A DNA stretch of 64,000 nucleotides, from positions 7,748,591 to 7,812,590 of the forward strand of contig CM038704.1 in the NCBI GenBank assembly GCA_021613375.1, written 5' to 3'. A program made the translations under genes and the position numbers. The first letter of the stretch is position 1. Every line of letters begins with the position of its first letter. Below, in pieces: positions 13,129 through 24,440 of the stretch. Under the pieces are notes generated by a model, which worked only from the letters and a program-made list of their open reading frames with translations, searched no databases and was not told where the DNA came from. The stretch comes from Megaleporinus macrocephalus. Its lineage: Eukaryota; Chordata; Actinopteri; Characiformes; Anostomidae.

Positions 13129-13966
13129 TAACAATAAATCAAATAGTAAAAATAATAATACTAAACTATTAAAACAAATAAAATAACAGAAGATTAATAA
13201 TAAATATATTAAAATAAGTGTCACGCCCTGCCTGTCCTCACCTTTCTGTTTACATCCCGTCAGTCCCATGTGCTTGTATTTACGTTCACCATGTGCTTCT
13301 GTTTATGTTCCTGGTTGTCCTGTGCTCCTCCTGTCTCCGCCCCACACCTGCTCTGAATCTGTTACTCCTCCTGTCTCTTTTGGTTCTTGGTGTTTTTATT
13401 TTTATGGCCTCATTCAAAAAAAAACCCTCTTAGTACAACAGCTGTTGTAAATCCTCTCAGTTAAAGTGCAAAATAAACATCTGACATGACGTTTTTTATT
13501 TTTCCGCTCCAATCTGTTGGTGCTCGACGTAACCCCATCAGTCAGCTGCTTGCGGAGACGTGACTGCCAGTGAAACGCGGAAGTGTGGCAGTTTGGCTTC
13601 GATTTATCCGAAACGGGATGAAGCCTGTTGGATTGTGTAGCTTTGGGAATGTAAATAAGCTCAGCGTGTCCGATTCACTGCTCCGTACTAAGAAAAAAGC
13701 ATCCAGCCCGCTTGCCAATGGCTAATTGATTTGGCCGGAGCCAATCTGCAGCACTTGCTTGAGGAGTTAATTAACTTTGAATTTCGGTCCTTATACTGGC
13801 TCTCAGCTCCCTCTTCTCCTCTCATATTCCTGGCATTCCCAACACCGGTGGGCAGTAACTAGCTCCTGTACTAAAGTCAGAGTCTGGTGGATATTTTCAA
13901 ATTATATTTTTACTTTTGCCCTGGCAGAAGTTCCAGTTTAGTCATTAAAGGTCATATAGCCTATAC

Positions 13967-16900
13967 CAAAGGTCACAGGCGGTCCGGTTCGAGACCCAGA
14001 TGTTGGCCAATGCGGACCCAAACTGATAAACTATTGAGAAGAATTTAATTTACAGTTTTTTTTTTAAGTGCTGGAGCTTTTCTTGGCTTCACGGTATACG
14101 GGCTTTGCGATGCAGTAACCTCACAGACCAATCACGTGCGTTGTGAGACCACCAAAGGCTACTCAGCCAATCAGATCTGTGCTGATCTGGGAGAGCGGTG
14201 CCCACACGCAGACGAGGTCTGAAACGAGAAGCAGCAGTCAGAGAATAAAGCAAGTCAGAGAATAAAGCAAGTCAGAGAGTAAAGTGAGTCAGAGAATAAA
14301 GCAAGTCAGAGAATAAAGCAAGTCAGAGAGTAAAGTGAGTCAGAGAATAAAGTGAGTCAGAGAATAAAGCGAGTCAGAGAATAAGGCAAGTCAGAGAATA
14401 AAGCAAGTCAGAGAATAAAGCAAGTCAGAGAATAAAGCGAGTCAGAGAATAAAGTGAGTCTGAGAATAAAGTGAGTCTGAGAATAAAGCAAGTCAGAGAG
14501 TAAAGTGAGTCAGAGAATAAAGCGAGTCAGAGAATAAGGCAAGTCAGAGAGTAAAGCGAGTCAGAGAATAAAGCGAGTCAGAGAATAAGGCAAGTCAGAG
14601 AATAAAGCAAGTCAGAGAATAAAGCAAGTCAGAGAATAAAGCGAGTCAGAGAGTAAAGTGAGTCAGAGAATAAAGCGAGTCAGAGAATAAGGCAAGTCAG
14701 AGAATAAAGCAAGTCAGAGAATAAAGCAAGTCAGAGAATAAAGCGAGTCAGAGAATAAAGTGAGTCTGAGAATAAAGTGAGTCTGAGAATAAAGCAAGTC
14801 AGAGAGTAAAGTGAGTCAGAGAATAAAGCGAGTCAGAGAATAAGGCAAGTCAGAGAGTAAAGCGAGTCAGAGAGTAAAGTGAGTCTGAGAATAAAGTGAG
14901 TCAAAGAATAAGGCAAGTCAGAGAATAAAGCAAGTCAGAGAGTAAAGCGAGTCAGAGAATAAAGCAAGTCAGAGAATAAAGCGAGTCAGAGAATAAAGCG
15001 AGTCAGAGAATAAAGTGAGTCTGAGAATAAAGTGAGTCAGAGAATAAGGCAAGTCAGAGAATAAAGCAAGTCAGAGAATAAAGTGAGTCTGAGAATAAAG
15101 CGAGTCAGAGAATAAAGCAAGTCAGAGAATAAAGTGAGTCTGAGAATAAAGCAAGTCAGAGAATAAAGTGAGTCTGAGAATAAAGCGAGTCAGAGAATAA
15201 AGCAAGTCAGAGAATAAAGTGAGTCTGAGAATAAAGCGAGTCAGAGAATAAAGCAAGTCAGAGAATAAAGCAAGTCAGAGAATAAAGTGAGTCTGAGAAT
15301 AAAGTGAGTCAGAGAATAAGGCAAGTCAGAGAATAAAGCAAGTCAGAGAGTAAAGCGAGTCAGAGAGTAAAGTGAGTCAGAGAATAAAGTGAGTCTGAGA
15401 ATAAAGTGAGTCAGAGAATAAGGCAAGTCAGAGAGTAAAGTGAGTCAGAGAATAAAGCAAGTCAGAGAATAAAGCAAGTCAGAGAGTAAAGCGAGTCTGA
15501 GAATAAAGTGAGTCTGAGAATAAAGCAAGTCAGAGAGTAAAGCGAGTCAGAGAATAAAGCAAGTCAGAGAATAAAGCAAGTCAGAGAGTAAAGCGAGTCT
15601 GAGAATAAAGTGAGTCTGAGAATAAAGCAAGTCAGAGAGTAAAGTGAGTCAGAGAATAAAGCAAGTCAGAGAATAAAGCAAGTCAGAGAATAAAGCGAGT
15701 CAGAGAATAAGGCAAGTCAGAGAATAAAGCAAGTCAGAGAGTAAAGTGAGTCTGAGAATAAAGCGAGTCAGAGAATAAGGCAAGTCAGAGAGTAAAGCGA
15801 GTCAGAGAGTAAAGTGAGTCTGAGAATAAAGTGAGTCAGAGAATAAGGCAAGTCAGAGAATAAAGCAAGTCAGAGAGTAAAGCGAGTCAGAGAGTAAAGT
15901 GAGTCTGAGAATAAAGTGAGTCAGAGAATAAAGCGAGTCAGAGAATAAGGCAAGTCGGAGAGTAAAGTGAGTCTGAGAATAAAGTGAGTCGGAGAATAAA
16001 GCAAGTCAGAGAGTAAAGTGAGTCGGAGAATAAAGTGAGTCTGAGAATAAAGTGAGTGAGAATAAAGTGAGTCGGAGAATAAGGCAAGTCAGAGAGTAAA
16101 GTGAGTCGGAGAATAAAGCGAGTCTGAGAATAAAGTGAGTCGGAGAATAAGGCAAGTCAGAGAATAAAGCGAGTCTGAGAATAAAGTGAGTCGGAGAATA
16201 AAGCGAGTCTGAGAATAAAGTGAGTCGGGAGAATAAAGCGAGTCTGAGAATAAAGTGAGTCGGAGAATAAGGCAAGTCAGAGAATAAAGCGAGTCTGAGA
16301 ATAAAGTGAGTCGGAGAATAAGGCAAGTCAGAGAGTAAAGTGAGTCTGAGAGTAAAGCGAGTCTGAGAGTAAAGCGAGTCGGAGAATAAAGCGAGTCGGA
16401 GAATAAGGCAAGTTAGAGATTAAAGCGAGTCGGAGAATAAAGCGAGTCTGAGAATAAAGTGAGTCGGAGAATAAGGCAAGTCAGAGAATAAAGCGAGTCT
16501 GAGAATAAAGTGAGTCGGAGAATAAAGCGAGTCTGAGAATAAAGTGAGTCGGAGAATAAAGCGAGTCTGAGAATAAAGTGAGTCGGAGAATAAGGCAAGT
16601 CAGAGAATAAAGCGAGTCTGAGAATAAAGTGAGTCGGAGAATAAGGCAAGTCAGAGAGTAAAGTGAGTCTGAGAGTAAAGCGAGTCTGAGAGTAAAGCGA
16701 GTCGGAGAATAAAGCGAGTCGGAGAATAAGGCAAGTTAGAGATTAAAGCGAGTCAGAGAATAAAGTGAGTCGGAGAATAAGGCAAGTCAGAGATTAAAGC
16801 AAGTCAGAGAATAAAGCAAATCGGAGAGTAAAGCGAGTCGGAAAGTAAAATGAGTCGGAGAATAAAGCAAATCGGAGTAAAGTGAGTCGGAGAGTAAAGT

Positions 16901-17788
16901 GAGTCCGAGAGTAAAGCAAATTGGAGAGTAAAGTGAGTCGGAGAGTAGAGTGAGTCAGAGAATAAAGCAAATCGGAGAGTAAAGTGAGTCGGAGAGTAAA
17001 GTGAGTCGGAGAGTGAAGCAAATTGGAGAGTAGGGTGAGTCTGAGAGTAAAGTGAGTCGGAGAGTAAAGCAAATCGGAAAGTAAAGTGAGGCGGAGAATA
17101 AAGTGAGTCTGAGAATGAAGCGAGTCGGAGAGTAAAGTGAGTCGGAGAGTGAAGCAAATCGGAAAGTAAAGTGAGGCGGAGAATAAAGTGAGTCTGAGAA
17201 TGAAGCGAGTCGGAGAGTAAAGCGAGTCGGAGAGTAAAGCAAATCGGAAAGTAAAGTGAGGCGGAGAATAAAGTGAGTCTGAGAATGAAGCGAGTCGGAG
17301 AGTAAAGTGAGTCGGAGAGTGAAGCAAATCGGAAAGTAAAGTGAGGCGGAGAATAAAGTGAGTCTGAGAATGAAGCGAGTCGGAGAGTAAAGTGAGTCGG
17401 AGAGTGAAGCAAATCGGAAAGTAAAGTGAGGCGGAGAATAAAGTGAGTCTGAGAATGAAGCGAGTTGGAGAGTAAAGCAAATCGGAAAGTAAAGTGAGGC
17501 GGAGAATAAAGTGAGGCGGAGAATGAAGCGAGTCGGAGAGTAAAGCGAGTCGGAGAGTAAAGCAAGAATAAAAAAGAAAGTTGACGGTGAAAACCGAGGA
17601 GAGGTGTAGATGTTTATTCTTCACAGGCGGCTCCAAACTAACAGGTTCAGATGTGAAACAGAGTTAACGAGAAGACTTCAGTAAACAGGATACACCACTG
17701 AATCAGAACACACGTTAGAAATGATGATGGTCCAGACCGGCCTGAGGAAATCTCCTCTAACTGGACCTTACTGACTCTAATTAAACAC
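13967..17788 (+). mobile_element. dispersed element X, swollen by an internal 17-mer array
   Basis: The flanks of the 17-mer array match, in reverse complement, the element at 47444-48490. Shared on the left: GGTATACGGGCTTTGC and CAGTAACCTCACAGACCAAT. Shared on the right: GTGAAGAATAAACATC (reverse strand), GTTAACTC.GTTTCACA and TTCAGTGGTGTATCCTGTTT. The two copies are therefore the same non-coding repeat, and X is longer only because of the array. No transposase is visible and the class is unknown. The outermost boundaries are approximate. Confidence 0.75.
14236..17567. repeat. 17-bp minisatellite, about 195 units, with 85-bp higher order
   Basis: The 17-bp unit is GTCAGAGAATAAAGCAA, with variants GTCTGAGAATAAAGTGA and GTCGGAGAGTAAAGCGA. 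The left part is mainly GTCAGAG, the right part mainly GTCGGAG. From 17069 to 17409 the motif GCAAATCGGAAAG recurs exactly every 85 bp (17069, 17154, 17239, 17324, 17409), a higher-order unit of five 17-mers. Because 17 is not a multiple of 3, the translated repeat spans 17 codons. The long minus-strand frames (up to 280 codons at 16794-17636) are SDSLYSPTHF-type products of the repeat and are not a gene. Confidence 0.96.
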
Positions 17789-18920
17789 CGCTGCTCTATA
17801 CGTTTCTTGTATTTTAGTCCTTTTATGACACCTGTTTTTAGCCATGATCAGAAGGATAGTCCAAATCTGAATTATGGCATATCCAGACTGTATCCAAGAT
17901 GTTTTTTGATCGCCTAGACAACAAGAAGAACAACAAAACATTAAAAAAACATATGAAATCAGATTTTTGCAAAACACATTACAAAGCGGTTTAAAATGTG
18001 ATTCCAATCCGAATTTTACAAACAAGTCTGGACATTCAGGTCCGATTTCTAGCAAAATAATGATTTTAACCCTGCTGTACGTTCAGTTAAGACACAAAGC
18101 ACCCCAAACAAACCAGCAGGTTTTGTCCAGTGTGGTAGTTAAGAACTTTTGGCAGTAGTAGAGAACGTCGGGAGAAGCTCTTGTTGGTGTATAACTGTGC
18201 GCACAGGATCGACTCTGTGGCTATAAATGGGTTTGTGAGTCCAGGCTGGTTCAGTATTGTTCAATGAATCTTCCTTCCTTACCTGCTTTTCTTTGATTTT
18301 AGGCTGACCTGAAGCTCATAAACTCTATGTGGAACACGTATGCATAGTTAACAAGCATGTGGATCTACTGACCAGCAGATCAACGATCAGAGAAAAATCC
18401 AGGAAGGTGGATCGGAAAGCATCGGTGGTGATGTGATAGGTCAGACATCCAGACAGATAAGTGCTTCTCTTTCTTCTATTTGTTGGTTTTGCTGTTCCTG
18501 CTGGCTTTCCTGGCCTGCGGTGATTCAGCTTATTGACTGGAAGTGTTGGTGTTGCACTCTGATTCTGGTAATTCCCTGGTTTTATACCGCGTGAGCCTGG
18601 TTTGCCCTTGAGGATCTCGGTTCTGTCTATTAAATTCATATGTTTCTGGCAGCGGGTCTGCCTCAGCCTGGCCCTCGACCGGGGTGCAACACTCTTCACA
18701 TAATTCTGTATGAATGACAGCTGTGCGTGAACATACAACAGTCAGTGCTACCAGGAGTGGGTCCAGTGAATCTGGGGCTCGGGTAAAAGACAGGAATGGG
18801 ACTCCACAGATACTTTTTAAAGTCTTTAAACAAGTGATGCAACCATCTACACTCAGCAAGAGAAACTGTTGAAATAGTTTTACGTAATTTTTTTTCTAAT
18901 TTTGAGAATATTATTAGATT
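17789..18920. other. non-coding spacer
   Basis: No gene recognised. A 137-codon minus-strand frame (18325-18738) overlaps two other minus-strand frames, has no recognisable domain and no plausible splice partners. Confidence 0.4.
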
Positions 18921-19150
18921 ATTCATTCATTTTCCAAGACGCTTATCTTTCAGGGGCTCCAGGGGGTGGGTGTTGGAGCTTATCCCAGCACTAATTGGAC
19001 AGAAGGCAGGAAACACCCTGGACAGGCCACCAGTCCATCGCAGGGGCAGTATCTCCAGTTAACCTGACTGCATGTCTTCGGACTGTCGGGGAAAACTGGA
19101 GCCCCACCCCGGACGTCCCAGTTGGGAATCTAACCCAGACACTTCTTGCC
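18921..19150 (+). repeat. dispersed fish repeat (CATTCATTTTCCAAG type)
   Basis: It contains TTATCCCAGCACTAATTGG and CACCAGTCCATCGCAGGG, in the order seen in a very common teleost interspersed repeat whose copies start in CCATCCATT-like runs. Related copies lie at 19373-19570 and 32645-32800. Fragmentary, with no coding capacity. Confidence 0.6.
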
Positions 19151-19372
19151 CATTATTAGGTTTTTTAATATTTTTAAAAATATATTTTTACACTTTATAT
19201 ACAGACGTTAATTTAATTAATTAATATTCAATTTAATTAGCTGAAATCTCACTATATTGGCAGATCATTCTGCTTGGTAATAGCACTTGAAACAAACATT
19301 ATCATCCAGTGTATTGAGATCATTTGGAAGGGCAGTGATAAGTAATGAGATTGCCTTGTTTATAAGAATTAT

Positions 19373-19570
19373 CCATTCATTATCTTCTGCTTTATCCCGC
19401 CAGTCGGGGTCATGGGGGGGCTGAAACCAATTCCAGCGTCATCAGACGAAGGCGAGGTACACCATGGACAGGTCGCCAGACCATTGCATGGCCAACACAC
19501 ACACTCACACCTCTGGACAATTTTGTGTGACCGATCAACCTGACATGCATGTGTTTGGACGCTGGGAGGA
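19373..19570 (+). repeat. dispersed fish repeat (second type)
   Basis: It has CATTATCTTCTGCTTTATCC, then GGTACACC.TGGACAGGTC and CATGGCCAACACACAC, all shared with 32645-32800 in the same order. Non-coding. Confidence 0.7.
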
Positions 19571-19751
19571 AACTGGAGTAGTTTATAAGAAATTATGAAT
19601 TAAATGTACATAGTCGAGTGTTCTGACTAACATTAATGCTGCGTTCACGTGTTTGCGGTAGATGATGATGGCTTTAAACATGAACATTTCTATGTTCATT
19701 TTGTCGTAACTTAGTTTTTGTCGTCAGAATGAAGAGGGTGACCAGTTTAGA

Positions 19752-20548
19752 GTTTAAGCTATTTATTCTTGGGATTGCGGTACCGACGTTTCTCTTAGCT
19801 CTCACACCCTGCTCTACCCGGGTCCCAAAGATGACTGTGCTGCATGGTCTTTTATGGCCCGGCTTCTAGCTTCTTTTGGATTTTGTACACCTGGCCACGT
19901 CGCAATCCTTTTGGGTGCACAGTGGTTCTCAAATAGAAATTCCCAAGATAACACTGCAGGGTACAGGGCCCTATATGGTGGGGGTCCTAAAAAGCCCTGA
20001 CCTTCCCGCAAACCCAGAGCCTTCTTGGCCATCTGTCTAATAAGCTTTTAATACATGCTATGAGTTATATAAATTCCCAACAATTTCAAACGATGTAACA
20101 GTCACCACGTACTCCCATGGACTCTTTACGTTGACAGGGATATTAAGCTATGTGTCCACTAGAGAGCAGTCCAGAGTCAAACGTTTACAGCTACCACAAA
20201 CATAGTGTGCGGTCAAAGTGGCATAGGAATGTTTAAAAGTTTTAACAGGTCGCAGAACCTCTTCTCTTCACTTCTTCGTCTTGTCCTGCCCACAGACATA
20301 TGGTCATAGTCGTTTCAGGCTTGAGCTTTTGGCTACACTGTGTAGTAAAGTTTTTTACTCACTATAGCATTTGTTCGCAGTGTATGTGAGACAGATGGCT
20401 CAAGAATGTTGCAGAGCTTGCGGGAAGGTCAGGGCTTTTGGGACCCCCGCCATATAGGGCTTCACACAAACCCTGGACTCAACTGAGACCAGGGCTTGAG
20501 AGCTCTGAGAACGTCTGTACCACGGTCCTAAGAATAAAAGCTTATCCT
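19752..20548. repeat. long inverted-repeat element
   Basis: The left part (about 19752-20040) and the right part (about 20388-20548) are inverted copies. GGGGGTCCTAAAAAGCCCTG, then ACCTTCCCGCAA, then GCCATCTGTCT on the left match the reverse complement of AGACAGATGGCTCAAG, GCGGGAAGGTCAGGGC and TTTTGGGACCCCC on the right. The outer ends (TTATTCTTGGGATTGCGGTACC and GGTACCACGGTCCTAAGAATAA types) match too. The arms could fold into a long hairpin. It is probably a foldback transposon or two opposed solo LTRs. No coding region seen. Confidence 0.75.
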
Positions 20549-20579
20549 CTGAACTGTTTTTTACACACACTATTGGACA

Positions 20580-20770
20580 GACACACTAGGGGGCAGTGAA
20601 ACACCCACATATATACTCACTAGTGAACATAGACACTAGGGGGCAGTGAAACACCCACATATATACTCACTAGTGAACATAGACACTAGGGGGCAGTGAA
20701 ACACCCACATATATACGTACTAGTGAACATAGACACTAGGGGGCAGTGAAACACCCACATATACACACAT
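20580..20770 (+). repeat. 50-bp tandem repeat, about 3.8 units, CTCF-like core
   Basis: Units start at 20583, 20633, 20683 and 20733, exactly 50 bp apart, each with ACACTAGGGGGCAGTG. That matches the known CTCF core consensus (CCASYAGRKGGCR) in all but the first position. Units also share CACTAGTGAACATAG. Whether CTCF binds is inference. Confidence 0.9.
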
Positions 20771-22572
20771 TAAAGAACAATCCACGGCGCCCAGAGAGCA
20801 GGGGGTTAGATGCCTTGCTCAAGGGCACTTCAGTTGTGTGCTGTTGGCTAAGGGGATAGAACCAGTGACCTTATCCTGCAGCCCACGACTGGCCCGTAGC
20901 GAAGCTACAAACCCTCCGCTCTCCTTTCTGTTTGTGTTTGTGTTTCTCAGCTTACTTACTTAATTTAGTTCTTAATTTTTTTCAACTCAATTCTTGTCAA
21001 CACCCAAAACGTCTCACTGAAGAAGCTCCTCTGCATAATTATGGATTATAACTTAATTGTCTTGTTCATATGACTCTGTCTGTACGCAGCTGTGCCGTCC
21101 TCACATGCAGTAGTCCATTACAACCGTGACTAGGGAGGGAGAAGCTACATTGAAATCAGTAACAATGTTCATTATAATATGTAAATAACAGCTCATTTTC
21201 AGATGAGGTTATCTAACTTCAGCATGTACAGTATGGTTAATCTGTATTTTCATGGGAGCACTATTGGCCTAGAGCAAGGCCTTCAATACACATAGACTTT
21301 CAGACTGATAAACAGAACGAAGCGCTACACACAGCACATGTTGCCTTTGAAGAACACAGGTAGAACAACTGGTTGGTTAACGTGTAGTTCAGGTTAAAGT
21401 GATTTACTAAACTAATTTACAAAGAATGAAATGAAGCAATAATAAGTACAATAATAACAATAATAATAAGTGTCACTAAACAAAAAAAACAGTGGGCCAC
21501 CAGCAGTGGTCTGCTATCCTTCTATTATCCGTGACCAAATCTCTTTAAAACATTCAGCTAAACCTTTTTTAAGATTATCTGTTTTGATAGTTAGCTAGTT
21601 TCCAAGTCACATTATTATGACCAACTTTGGACAGTGGCAGTGTTTTGTATTGGGACCATTGCCAAGGCATTCTCTGGATCCACTCATCCATGAGGAAGAC
21701 ACTCAACTGATTTGGGTCTAAATCCACCTTGCAGATCACGTACACCATACATGCTGACTGTCTTCCCTGTGGCAGATGGGATCTGCTAGCAAGATAGTAG
21801 GTGTGTTCGGCTTCACACGGCAGCCCGATCGCCGCCTCGCTCGGTGCGGTGCATGCCGGTTAGTTTTTTTTGTCCAACTTGAGTCGGCGCCATCGTCGCT
21901 TTACGATGACATACGACGTTAACATCTCGCGAGTGCGAGGCGCTGCAGGCTTCACACACAGTCGCTGCAGTTGCTCTCCACGAACTGCGCAAGCCGAGAG
22001 ATGGATTGATGATGACAGAGCTTAATTCTCATTGGTCAGAAACTCAGCGTTTAACTCATTGTACTGTAAAATATATATCTCCTCTAAAGTTTTTCAAAGA
22101 CCCTACATTTACGCTAATACTATCATGTCTCCTAGCACGACAGTTCATTTTCATGCAGTATTTAACATATTTCTTTTTTAATAATTAGTATTTCAGATCA
22201 TGAAGAGGCTCCAGTGCCATATATTTTTATTCTTATGATTTGTGAGTGTCTTTAAAAGCACTAAATCACTGTTGCGTTTGGATCTATTTTTCCTTCTACT
22301 CTTTCTAATTCTTTTCTTTATTTCTTTTTTTTATTACTATTTTTCTATTGCGTCTACTTTATCAGCTGTAAACATCGCAAACACCACGAGACCTGCCATT
22401 GTTCACGTAGGCTGCAGGTGGCGACTGTCCAAGTTGAGGCTGTTTTCTATTCTCCTCCCCCACTGCGTCCGGCTACTCTCGCTGACCATCAAGGCCAGCC
22501 GTATCTCGAACAAGCCTAATGTGACACGTCACACAGCTAGAAATATCCCCCATTGGTTAAAAGAGCGGACTG
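20771..22572. other. non-coding, dispersed repeat fragments
   Basis: 20795-20930 has the phrase GCCTTGCTCAAGGGCACTTC common in fish interspersed repeats. About 21600-21790 begins with CACATTATTATGACCAAC and looks like another dispersed fragment. 21810-22000 is CpG-rich. A frame at 22242-22613 is lysine-poor and hydrophobic only through a T-rich run. No gene recognised. Confidence 0.4.
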
Positions 22573-24378
22573 ACGGTGTGTCCGAAATCGCCTACTTGTC
22601 TACTACTCAGTAGTGAAATCAGTAGGCTAATGCGGCTAGTATGTCTGAATACTCAGTAGTGAAATCAGTAGGCGAGCGTGGCTAGTATGTCTGAATACTC
22701 AGTAGTAAATCAGTAGGCTAATGCGGCTAGTATGTCTGAATACTCAGTAGTGAAATCAGTAGGCTAATGCGGCTAGTATGTCTGAATACTCAGTAGTGAA
22801 ATCAGTAGGCTAATGCGGCTAGTATGTCTGAATACTCAGTAGTGAAATCAGTAGGCTAATGCGGCTAGTATGTCTGAATACTCAGTAGTAAATCAGTAGG
22901 CTAATGCGGCTAGTATGTCTGAATACTCAGTAGTGAAATCAGTAGGCTAATGCGGCTAGTATGTCTGAATACTCAGTAGTGAAATCAGTAGGCGAGCGCA
23001 GCTAGTATGTCTGAATACTCAGTAGTAAAATCAGTAGGCGAGTGCAGCTAGTATGTCTGAATACTCAGTAGTAAAATCAGTGGGCGAGTGTGGCTAGTAT
23101 GTCTGAATACTCAGTAGTGAAATCAGTAGGCGAGCGCAGCTAGTATGTCTGAATACTCAGTAGTGAAATCAGTAGGCGAGTGCAGCTAGTATGTCTGAAT
23201 ACTCAGTAGTAAAATCAGTAGGCGAGCGCGGCTAGTATGTCTGAATACTCAGTAGTGAAATCAGTAGGCGAGCGCAGCTAGTATGTCTGAATACTCAGTA
23301 GTGAAATCAGTAGGCTAATGCGGCTAGTATGTCTGAATACTCAGTAGTGAAATCAGTAGGCGAGCGCAGCTAGTATGTCTGAATACTCAGTAGTAAAATC
23401 AGTAGGCGAGTGCAGCTAGTATGTCTGAATACTCAGTAGTGAAATCAGTAGGCGAGTGCGGCTAGTATGTCTGAATACTCAATTGTGAAATCAGTAGGCG
23501 AGCGCAGCTAGTATGTCTGAATACTCAGTAGTGAAATCAGTAGGCGAGCGCGGCTAGTATGTCTGAATACTCAGTAGTGAAATCAGTAGGCGAGCGCAGC
23601 TAGTATGTCTGAATACTCAGTAGTAAAATCAGTGGGCGAGTGTGGCTAGTATGTCTGAATACTCAGTAGTGAAATCAGTAGTAAGTGTGGCTAGTATGTC
23701 TGAATACTCAGTAGTGAAATCAGTAGGCGAGCGCAGCTAGTATGTCTGAATACTCAGTAGTGAAATCAGTAGGCGAGTGTGGCTAGTATGTCTGAATACT
23801 CAGTAGTGAAATCAGTAGTAAGTGTGGCTAGTATGTCTGAATACTCAGTAGGTATTGAGTAGTAGGTGAACGGTACCCGGATGACCTCCTGAATCAGCAG
23901 CCATGTTTATGTAGGTGAACACAGCACACTGTGTATCCCATGATTCACCTGGAGTCGCGGATGAATTTAAAGTGGAGTAAATAAACGGTGTAAAGCTGAA
24001 CGTCGGCTGTGTGTACGTAGCTACGGCTAGTGAACTGCCGCTACAGAAGTTAGCGCTACTGCTGAGATAAACAATGATTACATTCCTCCCATTTCATCTT
24101 CTCTGATCTACAGCTCCACACCGTCTGATACATAATCAGATAAAAACTCAAATCAGAGTCACTAAAAGATCTAAATCTGTCAGTAAATAGCAGGACTTTT
24201 ACGGTGGTGGTCTGACGTCTTGCGTCACAGGACGCTGGCAATATGGTGGACGTAGTACGTCTGAGCTTGTGTGGTTCTAAAACTCACCTACTGAACTTAC
24301 CTACTAGTCTGACGCTCCAGCAGTACGTACTGACTCTAATCTAGTACCTACTGACTAGCAGGCGATTTCAGGGTAGAC
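22573..24378. mobile_element. inverted-repeat element carrying a 46-mer array
   Basis: The left end reads CGAAATCGCCTACTTGTCTA. The right end, read on the opposite strand, gives TGAAATCGCCTGCTAGTCAG at about 24350-24370, so the ends are inverted repeats. Between them are the 46-bp array and about 500 bp of non-repetitive sequence (23860-24300). No transposase is visible; it behaves like a non-autonomous DNA element. Exact edges are uncertain. Confidence 0.65.
22602..23852. repeat. 46-bp minisatellite, about 27 units
   Basis: The unit holds AGTAGTGAAATCAGTAGGC, then a variable 8-9 bp (TAATGCGG, GAGCGCAG, GAGTGTGG), then CTAGTATGTCTGAATACTC. Variants GAGCGCAG and TAATGCGG form runs, indicating local block duplication. 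One-base deletions in the GTGAAATC part recur. The CTACTCAGTAGT core is itself a short palindrome and resembles the inverted end of the host element. Confidence 0.95.
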
Positions 24379-24387
24379 TTCTAAATA

Positions 24388-24440
24388 ATTCCCCAGACTT
24401 GAACCCAATTGAGCATCTGTGGGACCACCTCACTGGTGGT
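24388..24440 (+). pseudogene. Tc1/mariner transposase fragment
   Basis: The codons read PDLNPIEHLWD in one frame, the motif just before the last catalytic acid in Tc1/mariner transposases. The similarity stops within about 50 bp. Relic only. Confidence 0.6.

Larger units (their letters stand above)
11974..13966. other. non-coding, repeats and possible LTR fragments
   Basis: No gene recognised. The part 12430-12740 ends with a polyadenylation-like TCAATAAACA and a GTTACA end, and 13219-13400 begins with TGTCACGCCCTGCCTGTC. Both look like solo-LTR pieces, but I cannot pair their ends. A family-A MITE piece lies at about 12768-12850. The stretch 13720-13850, with an AATTGATTTGGCCGGAGCCA-type block, reads like single-copy conserved non-coding DNA. 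This is inference. Confidence 0.35.

Noticed and set aside
16006..17636. Minus-strand SDSLYSPTHF repeat proteins of up to 280 residues
   Set aside because: The 17-mer array happens to lack stops in these frames. Other frames of the same strand are just as open, and there is no start region or splice support.
18325..18926. Three overlapping minus-strand frames (76-137 codons)
   Set aside because: None matches a family, they overlap in different frames, and no consistent splicing or start could be made.
22602..23852. CRISPR-like look of regularly spaced 46-bp units with variable middle
   Set aside because: The variable 8-9 bp is drawn from a few recurring versions and there is no true spacer. 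The host is a vertebrate and no cas genes are present.
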